Shown here in pieces: positions 26,344 to 33,373 of a stretch of DNA of 64,000 bases (position 1 is its first letter; every line of letters begins with the position of its first letter). The notes beneath the pieces were generated by a model. It was not told where the DNA came from, made no database searches, and was given only the letters and a program-made list of their open reading frames with translations. Source of the stretch: Actinoplanes sp. KI2. Lineage in GTDB: Bacteria; Actinomycetota; Actinomycetes; Mycobacteriales; Micromonosporaceae. Where the stretch lies: NCBI RefSeq assembly GCF_025630775.1, contig NZ_JAOSZE010000035.1:1-64000 (forward strand). The letters are read 5' to 3'. The translations under genes and the position numbers were made by a program.

Positions 26344-26973
26344 TCAGCCCCGGCAGGTGCCCGGGTACCGGCGGATCCAGTCGCCCTGGTTTATCCAGCC
26401 GTCCGCGGTCCGCATCCGGCGGCCGGACGCCTGGACCGGCTCGGGCGCGTAGAAGATCTGGCTCGGCTGGTACTGCCCGGTCCGGTGCCCGTCCGGGCCG
26501 GGCTGGTCGTAGACGATGACCGGGGCGGGGTCGCCGTCGGTCACGATGTATTGCCATGGGCAGGCGCGGTTGGCGGAGGCGGCCGCCCACGGATGCCAGA
26601 GGACCAGTCCCGCGGTCGTCGCCAGGACCACGGCCGCCGCGATCGCGAGTGGGATGCGCCGGGCGACCCCGCGCCGCCGTGGCGCCGGAGCGGTCGCGGC
26701 CGGCTCGGCCGGGGCCGGGACGCGTGCCGCGGACCGCTGGCGGTTCGCGTGCTCCCATGCCTCCCGCAGGGTCGCCGGATCCCGCCCGGCCGCGGCGCAG
26801 AGCATCTCGACGACCGACCATGGGGGACAGGTCGACCCGGAGAGGTAGCGGGAGAGCGACGAGTCACTCGTCGCGGTCAGCCGCTCCAGCTCCTTGAGGC
26901 TCTTGCCGGTGGCCGCCCGTACCTCGCGCAGCTGCGCGCTGAACGCCTCGTCCGTATCCGCCGCTCCCGCCAC
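26344..26973 (-). CDS. membrane-anchored XRE helix-turn-helix protein
   Basis: A 209-residue protein. Residues about 12-70 form a helix-turn-helix (AQLREVRAATGKSLKELERL, then DSSLSRYLSGSTCPPWSVVE). A Pro/Ala linker and a basic patch (APRRRGVARRIP) precede one membrane helix (LAIAAAVVLATTAGLVLWHP). The outer C-terminal ~75 residues have two cysteines (ACPWQY, GTCRG) that may form a disulfide. This 'DNA-binding inside, folded domain outside' layout suggests a one-component membrane sensor. It starts GTG behind AGGGGAAGG. Confidence 0.78.
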   Translation of the reverse strand: MAGAADTDEAFSAQLREVRAATGKSLKELERLTATSDSSLSRYLSGSTCPPWSVVEMLCAAAGRDPATLREAWEHANRQRSAARVPAPAEPAATAPAPRRRGVARRIPLAIAAAVVLATTAGLVLWHPWAAASANRACPWQYIVTDGDPAPVIVYDQPGPDGHRTGQYQPSQIFYAPEPVQASGRRMRTADGWINQGDWIRRYPGTCRG

Positions 26974-27580
26974 AGCCGACCTTCCCCTCGCCGGTCTTCC
27001 GATGACATCGACATTCTGCTATCGCTTCGATGCGCTCGGAAGGCGATGCCGAAGCGTCAATCCGACAGCCGATCGGACGCCAGGCCGCCAATTACGCAAA
27101 CGCCGCCAAACCGACCACTGTGCATCCCGGAATGCCGGTGGGACGTTTCTGGGACGGCTCTATTGTGCCTTTCGCGAATTTTGCCGTACTGCCGCATGGG
27201 AGTTTCGCAGTAGGCGGGGGCTGGCCGGACCAGGATCACGGGGGTGTTCTGGTCCGTCAGTCGTCCGCCGCGCGCCGTTGTCGTCACCCCGGGTGAGGCC
27301 GCCACTGCGTTCCGATCAAATGCCGCATACCGTGCGGCACCTACGCGCATCACGCTCTGTGTCACCGCTCCAGAACGTGCCAAAACTCGCGAGTAACCCG
27401 AAGAGTTTCCAAAATAGTGGCCGTCACATGGTCGTACGCGCGGCTCTCGGCCGTAAGATCGAGGACCGTCCTGATCGGAACCCTGTCACTTTGAGTGACC
27501 TTCCTTCGCGTACGAGATGGGTATGCTCCGACACTTTGCGAGCGCGATCCGCCGCCGACCGTGGCCCGGGAGCAGCTCCC
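26974..27580. other. long upstream region of the Ser/Thr kinase gene
   Basis: About 600 bp without a supported gene. It contains a perfect hairpin TGCCGCA-TACCG-TGCGGCA at 27321-27339. Just before the kinase start, GGGAGCAGCTCCC (27568-27580) is a near-palindrome that would fold over the likely ribosome site. AT-rich tracts near 27100-27230 and 27390-27420 could hold promoters. Confidence 0.4.
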
Positions 27581-29452
27581 ATGGCAACTAGGCCGTTACG
27601 GCCCGGCGACCCGCGACGACTCGGCGACTACCGGCTGCTCTCGCTGCTCGGCGAGGGCGGGATGGGTACGGTCTTCCTCGGCCGCGACCCGGCGGGCCGC
27701 CCCGTCGCGGTGAAGGCGATCCGGCCGGAGTACGCCGCCGACCGGGAGTTCCGCGCGCGCTTCCGCAGCGAGGTGCATCGAGCCCAGCAGGTCCCGTCGT
27801 TCTGCACCGCCGCGGTCCTGGACGCCGACCCCGACGGCGACACCCCGTACCTGGTCGTGGAGTACGTGGAAGGTCCCAGTTTGCAGGATGTGGTCGAGGA
27901 GCGCGGTCCGATGGCCCCGGGCGACCTGCACAGCGTCGCCGTCGGCGTGGCGGCGGCGCTGACCGCGATCCACGGCGCCGGCGTCATCCACCGCGACCTG
28001 AAGCCGAGCAACGTCCTGCTCGCGCTCGGCCTGCCCAAGGTGATCGACTTCGGTATCGCCCGGGCGCTCGAGGCGACGACCAAGCACACCCGGACCGGCC
28101 GGTGGGTCGGGACCGTCGACTTCATGGCGCCCGAGCGGCTCGACCCCGACTTCGGCCCGGTCACCCCCGCCGCGGACATCTTCGCCTGGGGTGGCGTGAT
28201 CGTCTATGCCGGCACCGGGCGAAACCCGTTCCTCGGCGACACTCCGGTGGCGACCGCCGCCCAGATCCTCACCAAGGCGCCGGAGCTGCGCGGCGTGCCC
28301 GACGCACTGGTCGATCTGGTTCGCCGGGCGTTCGCCAAGGACCCCGGCGACCGGCCGTCCGCCAACGAGGTGCTGCAACAACTGCTCGCGACGAACGTCG
28401 CGCACGGCGGCCTGCCGGGCGGCTCGCTGGCCGGCTGGTCGGCCGAGGGCAAGGCGCGGCGGTCCGGCGGGCGATTCGACGCGCGGGATCTGCTCGGGCA
28501 GGTCATCGCCGAAGGCCCGAAGCCCCCTCCGGCGGCCCGTGCGGCCGCCACGCCGGCTCGCGGTGCGGCCGCCAAACCGGCTCGCGGTGCGGCCGCCAAA
28601 CCGGCTCGCGGTGCGGCCGCCAAACCGGCTCGCGGTGCGGCCGCCAAGCCCGCTCGCGGTGCGGCCGCCAAGCCGGCTCACGGCCAGGCCGCCTCGGCCG
28701 CCGCCGCGGCGCAGGGCAACAGCCGGGCGGGTCGGCGGCGGGCGGCGGCCAAGGCCCGGGGTACGACGCGGCGCCTGACGTACGCGATCGGCGCCGTGCT
28801 GGTGGCCTCGGTGGCCGCGGCGACCGTGGCCTACGCCCGGACGACCGGTGACCCGCCGTCGCAGAAGACCGAACCGCAGACCAAGGCCGCCTCGGCGGCG
28901 CTGACCCCGGCCCAGCGCGGGCCGTCCTTCTTCGACCCGCTGAGCGCGCCGGGCCGGTTCCGGGCGAGCGTCGCGGCGTCGGGCAGCTGCACGTTCCGGG
29001 ACGGCGAGCTGAAGGCTCAGGTCAAGGGCAGGTCGACGTTCCAGTGCCCGGGTCCCGACGACACGTTCGCCGGAAACCAGTCGATCTCCGTACGCGTCGA
29101 GCTGACCGATCCGGCTGCCTGCGCGATGGTCTGGTTCCGCTATCGGGGCGACCGGGGTTACCAGCTGACCGCCTGCGCCGGCCAGGTGGAGCTGGAGGAG
29201 CTGGACGGGGTTCTGCTGACCTCGCTCGGCAAGACGTCGTCGACCACCCTGCAGCCGGGCGGCCCACACCAGCTCGCCATCGTGATCGCCGACCAGCACG
29301 CTGACGTCACGATCGACGGGAAGGACGCCCTGCAGGGCGCGGTCACGAACCCCAGCCTGGCCGGCGGCCGGATTCAGCTCGGCGTCACCAACACCAGCGC
29401 GGCCGCCACGGCCGAGGTGTCCTTCGCGAACCTCGACGCCCGCGCCGGCTGA
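27581..29452 (+). CDS. receptor-type Ser/Thr protein kinase with extracytoplasmic beta-rich domain
   Basis: A 623-residue membrane kinase. The Hanks kinase domain spans residues about 15-275: GEGGMGTVFLG (24-34), Lys45 in VAVKAIRP, HRDLKPSN, DFGIA and the APE loop. A linker of five 8-residue PARGAAAK repeats follows, then basic residues and one membrane helix (YAIGAVLVASVAAATVAYAR). The C-terminal ~190 residues look like a lectin/LamG-type jelly roll (FRASVAASGSCTFRDGELKA, then GGRIQLGVTNTS), with Cys pairs that may form disulfides. There are no PASTA repeats, so the ligand is not simply peptidoglycan. It probably phosphorylates cytosolic targets in response to an envelope or carbohydrate signal. 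Confidence 0.93.
   Translation: MATRPLRPGDPRRLGDYRLLSLLGEGGMGTVFLGRDPAGRPVAVKAIRPEYAADREFRARFRSEVHRAQQVPSFCTAAVLDADPDGDTPYLVVEYVEGPSLQDVVEERGPMAPGDLHSVAVGVAAALTAIHGAGVIHRDLKPSNVLLALGLPKVIDFGIARALEATTKHTRTGRWVGTVDFMAPERLDPDFGPVTPAADIFAWGGVIVYAGTGRNPFLGDTPVATAAQILTKAPELRGVPDALVDLVRRAFAKDPGDRPSANEVLQQLLATNVAHGGLPGGSLAGWSAEGKARRSGGRFDARDLLGQVIAEGPKPPPAARAAATPARGAAAKPARGAAAKPARGAAAKPARGAAAKPARGAAAKPAHGQAASAAAAAQGNSRAGRRRAAAKARGTTRRLTYAIGAVLVASVAAATVAYARTTGDPPSQKTEPQTKAASAALTPAQRGPSFFDPLSAPGRFRASVAASGSCTFRDGELKAQVKGRSTFQCPGPDDTFAGNQSISVRVELTDPAACAMVWFRYRGDRGYQLTACAGQVELEELDGVLLTSLGKTSSTTLQPGGPHQLAIVIADQHADVTIDGKDALQGAVTNPSLAGGRIQLGVTNTSAAATAEVSFANLDARAG
28556..28675 (+). repeat. five tandem 24-bp repeats in the kinase linker
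   Basis: The unit begins GCTCGCGGTGCGGCCGCCAA and encodes ARGAAAKP. Copies start at 28556, 28580, 28604, 28628 and 28652, with a degenerate copy just before. In-frame, so copy-number change would alter linker length without disrupting the kinase. Confidence 0.9.
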
Positions 29453-29482
29453 TCTTCCCGGCGTGTGCCGGCCGCCGCGGCG

Positions 29483-29500
29483 CCGGGCCCCCGTGCCCGG
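29483..29500. terminator. weak stem-loop between convergent genes
   Basis: CCGGGC (29483-29488) can pair with GCCCGG (29495-29500) across a 6-nt loop, in the 61-bp gap between the convergent kinase and DUF4360 genes. No T-run. A shared bidirectional terminator is plausible. Confidence 0.35.
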
Positions 29501-29513
29501 GCGGTCGCGAGAC

Positions 29514-30155
29514 TCAGCATTGCTTCCACTGGAACTGGACGAGGGTGTAGACGTCCCCGTCGGACGTGCGCATCGAGATGTAGCTCTTCGCGGCGGAGGC
29601 GCCGGCGTTCACCCGTAGCTCTGTGTTGATGTTGAGGCTCCGGGTCACGCCGCACGGCGCGTACACCAGGTCGGTGGTGGCGGTGATGTCGGTCGCCCGC
29701 CAGCTGCCGTCCAGCGGCCCGGCGAACGTGTGGTCCGCGTAGCTGTTGTCCGAGGAGCCCTGGAAGTAGTAGTTGGACCGCTCGAGCGCGGTGGCGCCGG
29801 CCTCGAGGTGGGCACGGCCGGTGTAGTCCGCGCGGGCGATCGCGAAGGTGAAGCCCTGCGGGATGTGCACGAGCAGGTTCACCTGGCAGTTCTTGCGAAT
29901 GGCGGTGGGGTCGGCGTTGCCGCCGTCCTCGGCCCGGAAGTCGGTGTATCGGATACGAAAGCCGGTATTGTCGGGTTGCATCGCGACGCTCGCCGTGCCG
30001 GCCGGGCAGCCGGAGCCGTTGACCGTCTGCACGTCGAGGGTGACCTGGCCGGCCGCCGGGGGTGCGGACGTCTCGTCGGCGTGCGAGATGCCGGGCACGG
30101 CGAGAGCGGAGAGCGCGACGACGGACGCGGCGGCCCATCGGAGCCTGAAGCTCAT
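29514..30155 (-). CDS. secreted DUF4360-family protein (paralogue 1)
   Basis: A 213-residue secreted protein with signal peptide MSFRLRWAAASVVALSALAVPGISHA. The mature part has the DUF4360 landmarks VQTVNGSGCPAGTASVAMQPD, KNCQVNLLVHIPQGF and a C-terminal FQWKQC; the paired cysteines should form disulfides. It is about half identical to the divergent neighbour at 30436, so the two arose by duplication. Related proteins are secreted in fungi and actinomycetes; function unknown. The divergent promoter region has three copies of a 16-bp motif. Confidence 0.88.
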   Translation of the reverse strand: MSFRLRWAAASVVALSALAVPGISHADETSAPPAAGQVTLDVQTVNGSGCPAGTASVAMQPDNTGFRIRYTDFRAEDGGNADPTAIRKNCQVNLLVHIPQGFTFAIARADYTGRAHLEAGATALERSNYYFQGSSDNSYADHTFAGPLDGSWRATDITATTDLVYAPCGVTRSLNINTELRVNAGASAAKSYISMRTSDGDVYTLVQFQWKQC

Positions 30156-30189
30156 CGGAGTTCCTTCCTGATCGAGGGAGTGCGGGCAT

Positions 30190-30205
30190 ATTGATCGACG
30201 TCAAT
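30190..30205 (-). promoter_or_regulatory. 16-bp motif copy 1 (ATTGACGTCGATCAAT, minus strand)
   Basis: One of three matches to ATTGACGTSSATCRAT between the divergent DUF4360 genes, closest to paralogue 1. The motif has inverted ends (ATTGA...TCAAT), as expected for a dimeric regulator. Confidence 0.55.
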
Positions 30206-30262
30206 GTCCGTCAAGAATGCTAGCGACGTCCTCCGCGTAACGGCAAGAAGATATTCCTACGT

Positions 30263-30278
30263 ATTGACGTGCATCGAT
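30263..30278 (+). promoter_or_regulatory. 16-bp motif copy 2 (ATTGACGTGCATCGAT)
   Basis: Second copy, midway between the divergent DUF4360 genes. It differs from copy 3 at two positions only. Confidence 0.55.
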
Positions 30279-30359
30279 GATGTTGCAACGCTGAGGTGTT
30301 GCCGCCGAATTTGATCAATCGATTGTCAACCCGTCCAACTGACAGCTATGTGCGAATAC

Positions 30360-30375
30360 ATTGACGTCCATCAAT
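30360..30375 (+). promoter_or_regulatory. 16-bp motif copy 3 (ATTGACGTCCATCAAT)
   Basis: Third copy, 61 bp before the start of paralogue 2. A related element TTGATCAATCGATTGTCAA lies at about 30311-30329. Shared control of both secreted proteins is likely. Confidence 0.55.
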
Positions 30376-30435
30376 GGAATAAATAGCCTGTCGGCATCGT
30401 AGGGCCTACCGCGGGCCTTTTTGGAAGGAGTCCAA

Positions 30436-31101
30436 ATGCGCAAAGCCTGGATCATTTGCTGCGCCCTGATGGGGGTGCTGGCGTCGACGTTGCTGGCTGC
30501 GCCGGCATCCGCGACCGGCTTCATGGACCTCCCCGTTCCGCCGCCGACCGACCGGATCGTGATCGACGTCGTGACGGTCAACGGCACCGGCTGCCCGGCC
30601 GGCACCGCCGCCGTCGCCGTCTCGCCCGACAACACGGCGTTCACCGTCACGTACTCCGCCTACACCGCCCTGGTCGGGGTCGGCGCGACGTCCACCGACT
30701 GGCGGAAGAACTGTCAGCTCAACATCGTCGTCCACGTGCCGCAGGGCTTCACGTACGCGATCAGCAAGGTCGACTACCGTGGCTTCGCCTCGATCCAGGG
30801 CGGCGCGAGCGCGATCGAGCGGGCCAACTACTACTTCCAGGGCCAGTCTCAGACGGCGTACGTCTCCCACACGCTCGCCGGCCCGTTCGGCGACGACTGG
30901 CAGAACTCCGACGAGATTCCTGTTGCCGCGCTGATCTGGGCGCCGTGCGGCGCCCTGCGTAACCTCAACATCAACACGGAGCTGCGGGCGATGGCCGGCA
31001 CCTCCGACACCGCGCACACGACGAGCTTCATCTCGATGGACTCGACCGACGGCGCGATCAACACCATCTACCACTTCCAGTGGGCAACCTGCCCGGCCTG
31101 A
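30436..31101 (+). CDS. secreted DUF4360-family protein (paralogue 2)
   Basis: A 221-residue secreted protein with signal peptide MRKAWIICCALMGVLASTLL, cut likely after APASA. It has VVTVNGTGCPAGTAAVAVSPD, KNCQLNIVVHVPQGF and C-terminal FQWATC, matching paralogue 1 along its length. The ribosome site GGAAGGAG is well placed. The likely structure is a disulfide-bonded beta-rich domain. Both paralogues probably act outside the cell; target unknown. Confidence 0.88.
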   Translation: MRKAWIICCALMGVLASTLLAAPASATGFMDLPVPPPTDRIVIDVVTVNGTGCPAGTAAVAVSPDNTAFTVTYSAYTALVGVGATSTDWRKNCQLNIVVHVPQGFTYAISKVDYRGFASIQGGASAIERANYYFQGQSQTAYVSHTLAGPFGDDWQNSDEIPVAALIWAPCGALRNLNINTELRAMAGTSDTAHTTSFISMDSTDGAINTIYHFQWATCPA

Positions 31102-31252
31102 TCCCGGCGATTCCCAACAGAGCTTCATCTACCGCTGAGACGCGATCGCCGAAGTGTCGCGCCGGCCCTGTCTCCGGCCGGCGCGGCACCGGGGCCCTCG
31201 TCGTTGCGGGCCGCGCCTTTGCCAGTGGATCACCGTTCACTAGGGTGCTGCC

Positions 31253-32047
31253 GTGCGTAAGGTGCTGCTGCTGTCGGTCTGCGGTCTGGTGTTCAACGTT
31301 GTCGTGCTGGCGGCACTGTACGTTCCGGGCGCGTCCTACCCCGGCGCCGTCTTCTGGCTGCCGTTCCTCCCCGCGTTCCTGACGTTCGGCTCCGCGCTCC
31401 TGGTCATCAACGGCGGCCGGCTCGGGCGGCTGAGGTGGGACCGGCTCGGGGGCGCGCTGGTCATGCTGCCGCGTTGGGCGCAGGCCGGGCTCGGGCTGCT
31501 GCTGCCGGCCACCATGGCGCTGACCTGGTGGGCCGGCACGCGGACCGACGCCGGCTCCGAACGCGCCTTCGCCGCCGGCGCGGTGTGGATCGCCGCGGTG
31601 GGTACGGCGCTGCACTACGGCGTTCAGCGGGGCCGTACGCCCGGGGTGTCCCCGCGCCCGATCACCGGCGTCGACAAGGTGATCCGCCTCGTCCGCGGCA
31701 GCAAGGCGGCCGGCTGGTGGTACCGGATCCCCTCGGCGGTGCTCGCCGTGGCCGCCGCCGGCCTGGCCATAGCGTGGTTCCTGGTCGCCGGCGAGCCCAT
31801 CGACGAGAACCCGGGGACGCACGAAAAGCTGGCCGCGCAGTTCGACGGCGCCTCGTGGTATCAGCACCTGGTCGCCGCGAACACCGGCCACGCGGCGCTC
31901 GGCGTGTACCTCGACACCGGCGACGCCGCGGTCCAGGCCGAGGTCTGCCGGGACCTCGGGCCGATGGCGTCCGGGCTCGGCCTGGACCGCGGCGTCGCCC
32001 TGTACCGCGCCACGGGCGGCCACGCCCGGTTCGTGCGGACCTGCTGA
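31253..32047 (+). CDS. integral membrane protein of unknown function
   Basis: A 264-residue protein with about four membrane helices (LLLSVCGLVFNVVVLAALYV near the start; LPFLPAFLTFGSALLV; LGLLLPATMALTWWAG; the last near residue 170, VLAVAAAGLAIAWFLVAG). The final ~75 residues are a soluble domain with conserved-looking Asp/Trp residues (FDGASWYQHLVAANTGHAAL). No family recognised. Starts GTG with no neighbours on the same strand close enough for an operon except the small gene 59 bp downstream. Confidence 0.65.
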   Translation: MRKVLLLSVCGLVFNVVVLAALYVPGASYPGAVFWLPFLPAFLTFGSALLVINGGRLGRLRWDRLGGALVMLPRWAQAGLGLLLPATMALTWWAGTRTDAGSERAFAAGAVWIAAVGTALHYGVQRGRTPGVSPRPITGVDKVIRLVRGSKAAGWWYRIPSAVLAVAAAGLAIAWFLVAGEPIDENPGTHEKLAAQFDGASWYQHLVAANTGHAALGVYLDTGDAAVQAEVCRDLGPMASGLGLDRGVALYRATGGHARFVRTC

Positions 32048-32106
32048 GCCGCCCCCGCCATCGATCTCCGTCACACGGACCGCGACCGGCAGCCTACGCT
32101 GAGACC

Positions 32107-32412
32107 ATGGAGCCCGGCGAACCAGCCACCGTCACCCTGGTAACCGTCGAGAACCTGCAAGGGTATGTGCCGGACCGGTATCTCGGTCAGGTGCAGGCCC
32201 TGGCGGCCTCCGCCGCCGAGGCGACCAAGGACCTCGAGGCGCGTGCGCTCGCTCGCGCGCGCCGGGCGTACGCGGAGGCCGTGCGCCGCCGCGCCAATGC
32301 CGCCGGCATCTACGTGGTGCTGGGCATGCGCCTCGCGGCCGGCATCAACGCCAGCGGCCAGCCGGTCTGGGTGGCGTACGGCACGCTCGTCCGCGGCCAC
32401 CGCGCCCCGTGA
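32107..32412 (+). CDS. small alanine-rich helical protein
   Basis: 101 residues, mostly helix with heptad-like Ala/Leu spacing (AASAAEATKDLEARALARAR). It ends in a Val/Leu/Gly segment (AAGIYVVLGMRLAAGINASG) and a basic tail. Not recognised. Composition and length suit a small cytosolic or DNA-associated protein. Start ATG 32107 has a GAGA upstream only. Confidence 0.5.
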   Translation: MEPGEPATVTLVTVENLQGYVPDRYLGQVQALAASAAEATKDLEARALARARRAYAEAVRRRANAAGIYVVLGMRLAAGINASGQPVWVAYGTLVRGHRAP

Positions 32413-32543
32413 GGTGGGATCGCCCTAGGACGCCGGCCGACATGTCATTCCTGCCGGATGAGGAAGGCGGCGCCCGTTCCACGCGAGGCTGTACCGACGA
32501 GACCGGATGAACGGTCTGCTGTCCGGCCGGAAGGGAACCCTCC

Positions 32544-32855
32544 ATGGCAACCGGTGAAGCACCCGTCCTGGAAGCGCTGACCGAGATCAACGCGGTCTCG
32601 CTGTCCCGGGTCGAGCTCGAACCCGCGACGCTTCTGCTCGTCCGGCTCGCCGCGCTGGCCGCGGTCAACGCGCCGGCCGCCTCGTACCTGCTGCACGTCG
32701 GTCCCGCGGCCGAGTCCGGCCTACGGCTCGACGACATTCAGGACGTTCTCGTCGCCATTGCTCCGATCATCGGCACGCCGCACGTCCTCAGGGCGGCCGG
32801 CGCGATCACCGAGGCGCTGGGAATTGCCCTCGCCATCACCGAGCCCGGCGACTGA
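32544..32855 (+). CDS. carboxymuconolactone decarboxylase-like (AhpD fold) protein
   Basis: A 103-residue helical protein with the CMD signature: LEPATLLLVRLAALAAVNAP, then a helical region and DIQDVLVAIAPIIGTPHVLRAAGAI. The AhpD redox motif CxxC is absent, so alkylhydroperoxidase activity is unlikely; a scaffold or decarboxylase-like role remains possible. GGAAGGGAA precedes the start. A 29-residue membrane peptide follows on the same strand, spaced 38 bp, probably the same transcript. Confidence 0.78.
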   Translation: MATGEAPVLEALTEINAVSLSRVELEPATLLLVRLAALAAVNAPAASYLLHVGPAAESGLRLDDIQDVLVAIAPIIGTPHVLRAAGAITEALGIALAITEPGD

Positions 32856-32893
32856 CGCCGTACCGGAATATCGAAATCAGGAGGTCGCCGCCA

Positions 32894-32983
32894 ATGGGCT
32901 GGCTGATGTGGGGATTGCTGCTTCCGATTCTGCTCATCGTCGCCGGGATCCTGACCATCCGGCGCAGAAGGAGCGGCCGGTGA
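32894..32983 (+). CDS. 29-residue single-pass membrane peptide
   Basis: ATG 32894 follows a strong AGGAGG at good spacing and reads MGWLMWGLLLPILLIVAGIL then a basic tail (TIRRRRSGR). The layout, a single hydrophobic helix with a positively charged end, is that of regulatory or stabilising small membrane proteins. It is 38 bp after the CMD-like gene and has GC3-rich codons like its neighbours. It would be missed by length filters. Confidence 0.6.
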   Translation: MGWLMWGLLLPILLIVAGILTIRRRRSGR

Positions 32984-33373
32984 CGGTGTAGACGAGCCGG
33001 CGCCCAGGCGACCTCGGCGCGCAGCCTTGCGCGCCGAGGCCGCCTCGGCGTGTCTTTCAGACCCCTTCGCCGGTTGCCGGGTCGACGTACGGATGCCGCG
33101 GGCGGCGTTGACGCGGACCGATGTCCTGGGCGAATGCGGTCCATCATGGTCGATTGGCGGAAATCGGAAACCTGTGGCGCTCCGGGCAACTGCATCGGGG
33201 TGCTGAGGTTCCAGGCGGAAAACGGCGTAGCGCATTTGTGGTGATCAAAGTGACGGCTTTTCCGTCCGGCCTTCCCAAGCGCTCGCAACGCGCCGAGACT
33301 GGCCATCGACCCATCACCCTGCGTGGTCATCCACGCACGACGGTGGATCCTTCATCGATGAAGGAGACCCCCC
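32984..33373. other. long leader region of the secreted-protein gene with two hairpins
   Basis: About 390 bp without a supported gene. The 3' end holds TGCGTGG-TCAT-CCACGCA (33320-33337) and the perfect palindrome CCTTCATCGATGAAGG (33349-33364), which overlaps the AAGGAGA ribosome site of the next gene. Confidence 0.5.
33320..33364 (+). promoter_or_regulatory. two hairpins in a 5' leader, second overlaps the ribosome site
   Basis: Hairpin 1 has a 7-bp stem and TCAT loop. Hairpin 2 is an exact 16-bp palindrome ending in AAGG of AAGGAGA, so folding would hide the Shine-Dalgarno. Either a translation switch or, since a DNA dimer site would look the same, a repressor operator. Confidence 0.45.

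Noticed and set aside
26894-27580. Upstream extension of the Ser/Thr kinase frame to 26894
   Set aside because: The first 229 codons lack coding character and overlap the XRE gene; conservation begins at the ATG at 27581.
28556-28675. Regular 24-bp repeats as a CRISPR array
   Set aside because: The copies abut without unique spacers, are in frame, and encode a Pro/Ala/Lys linker.
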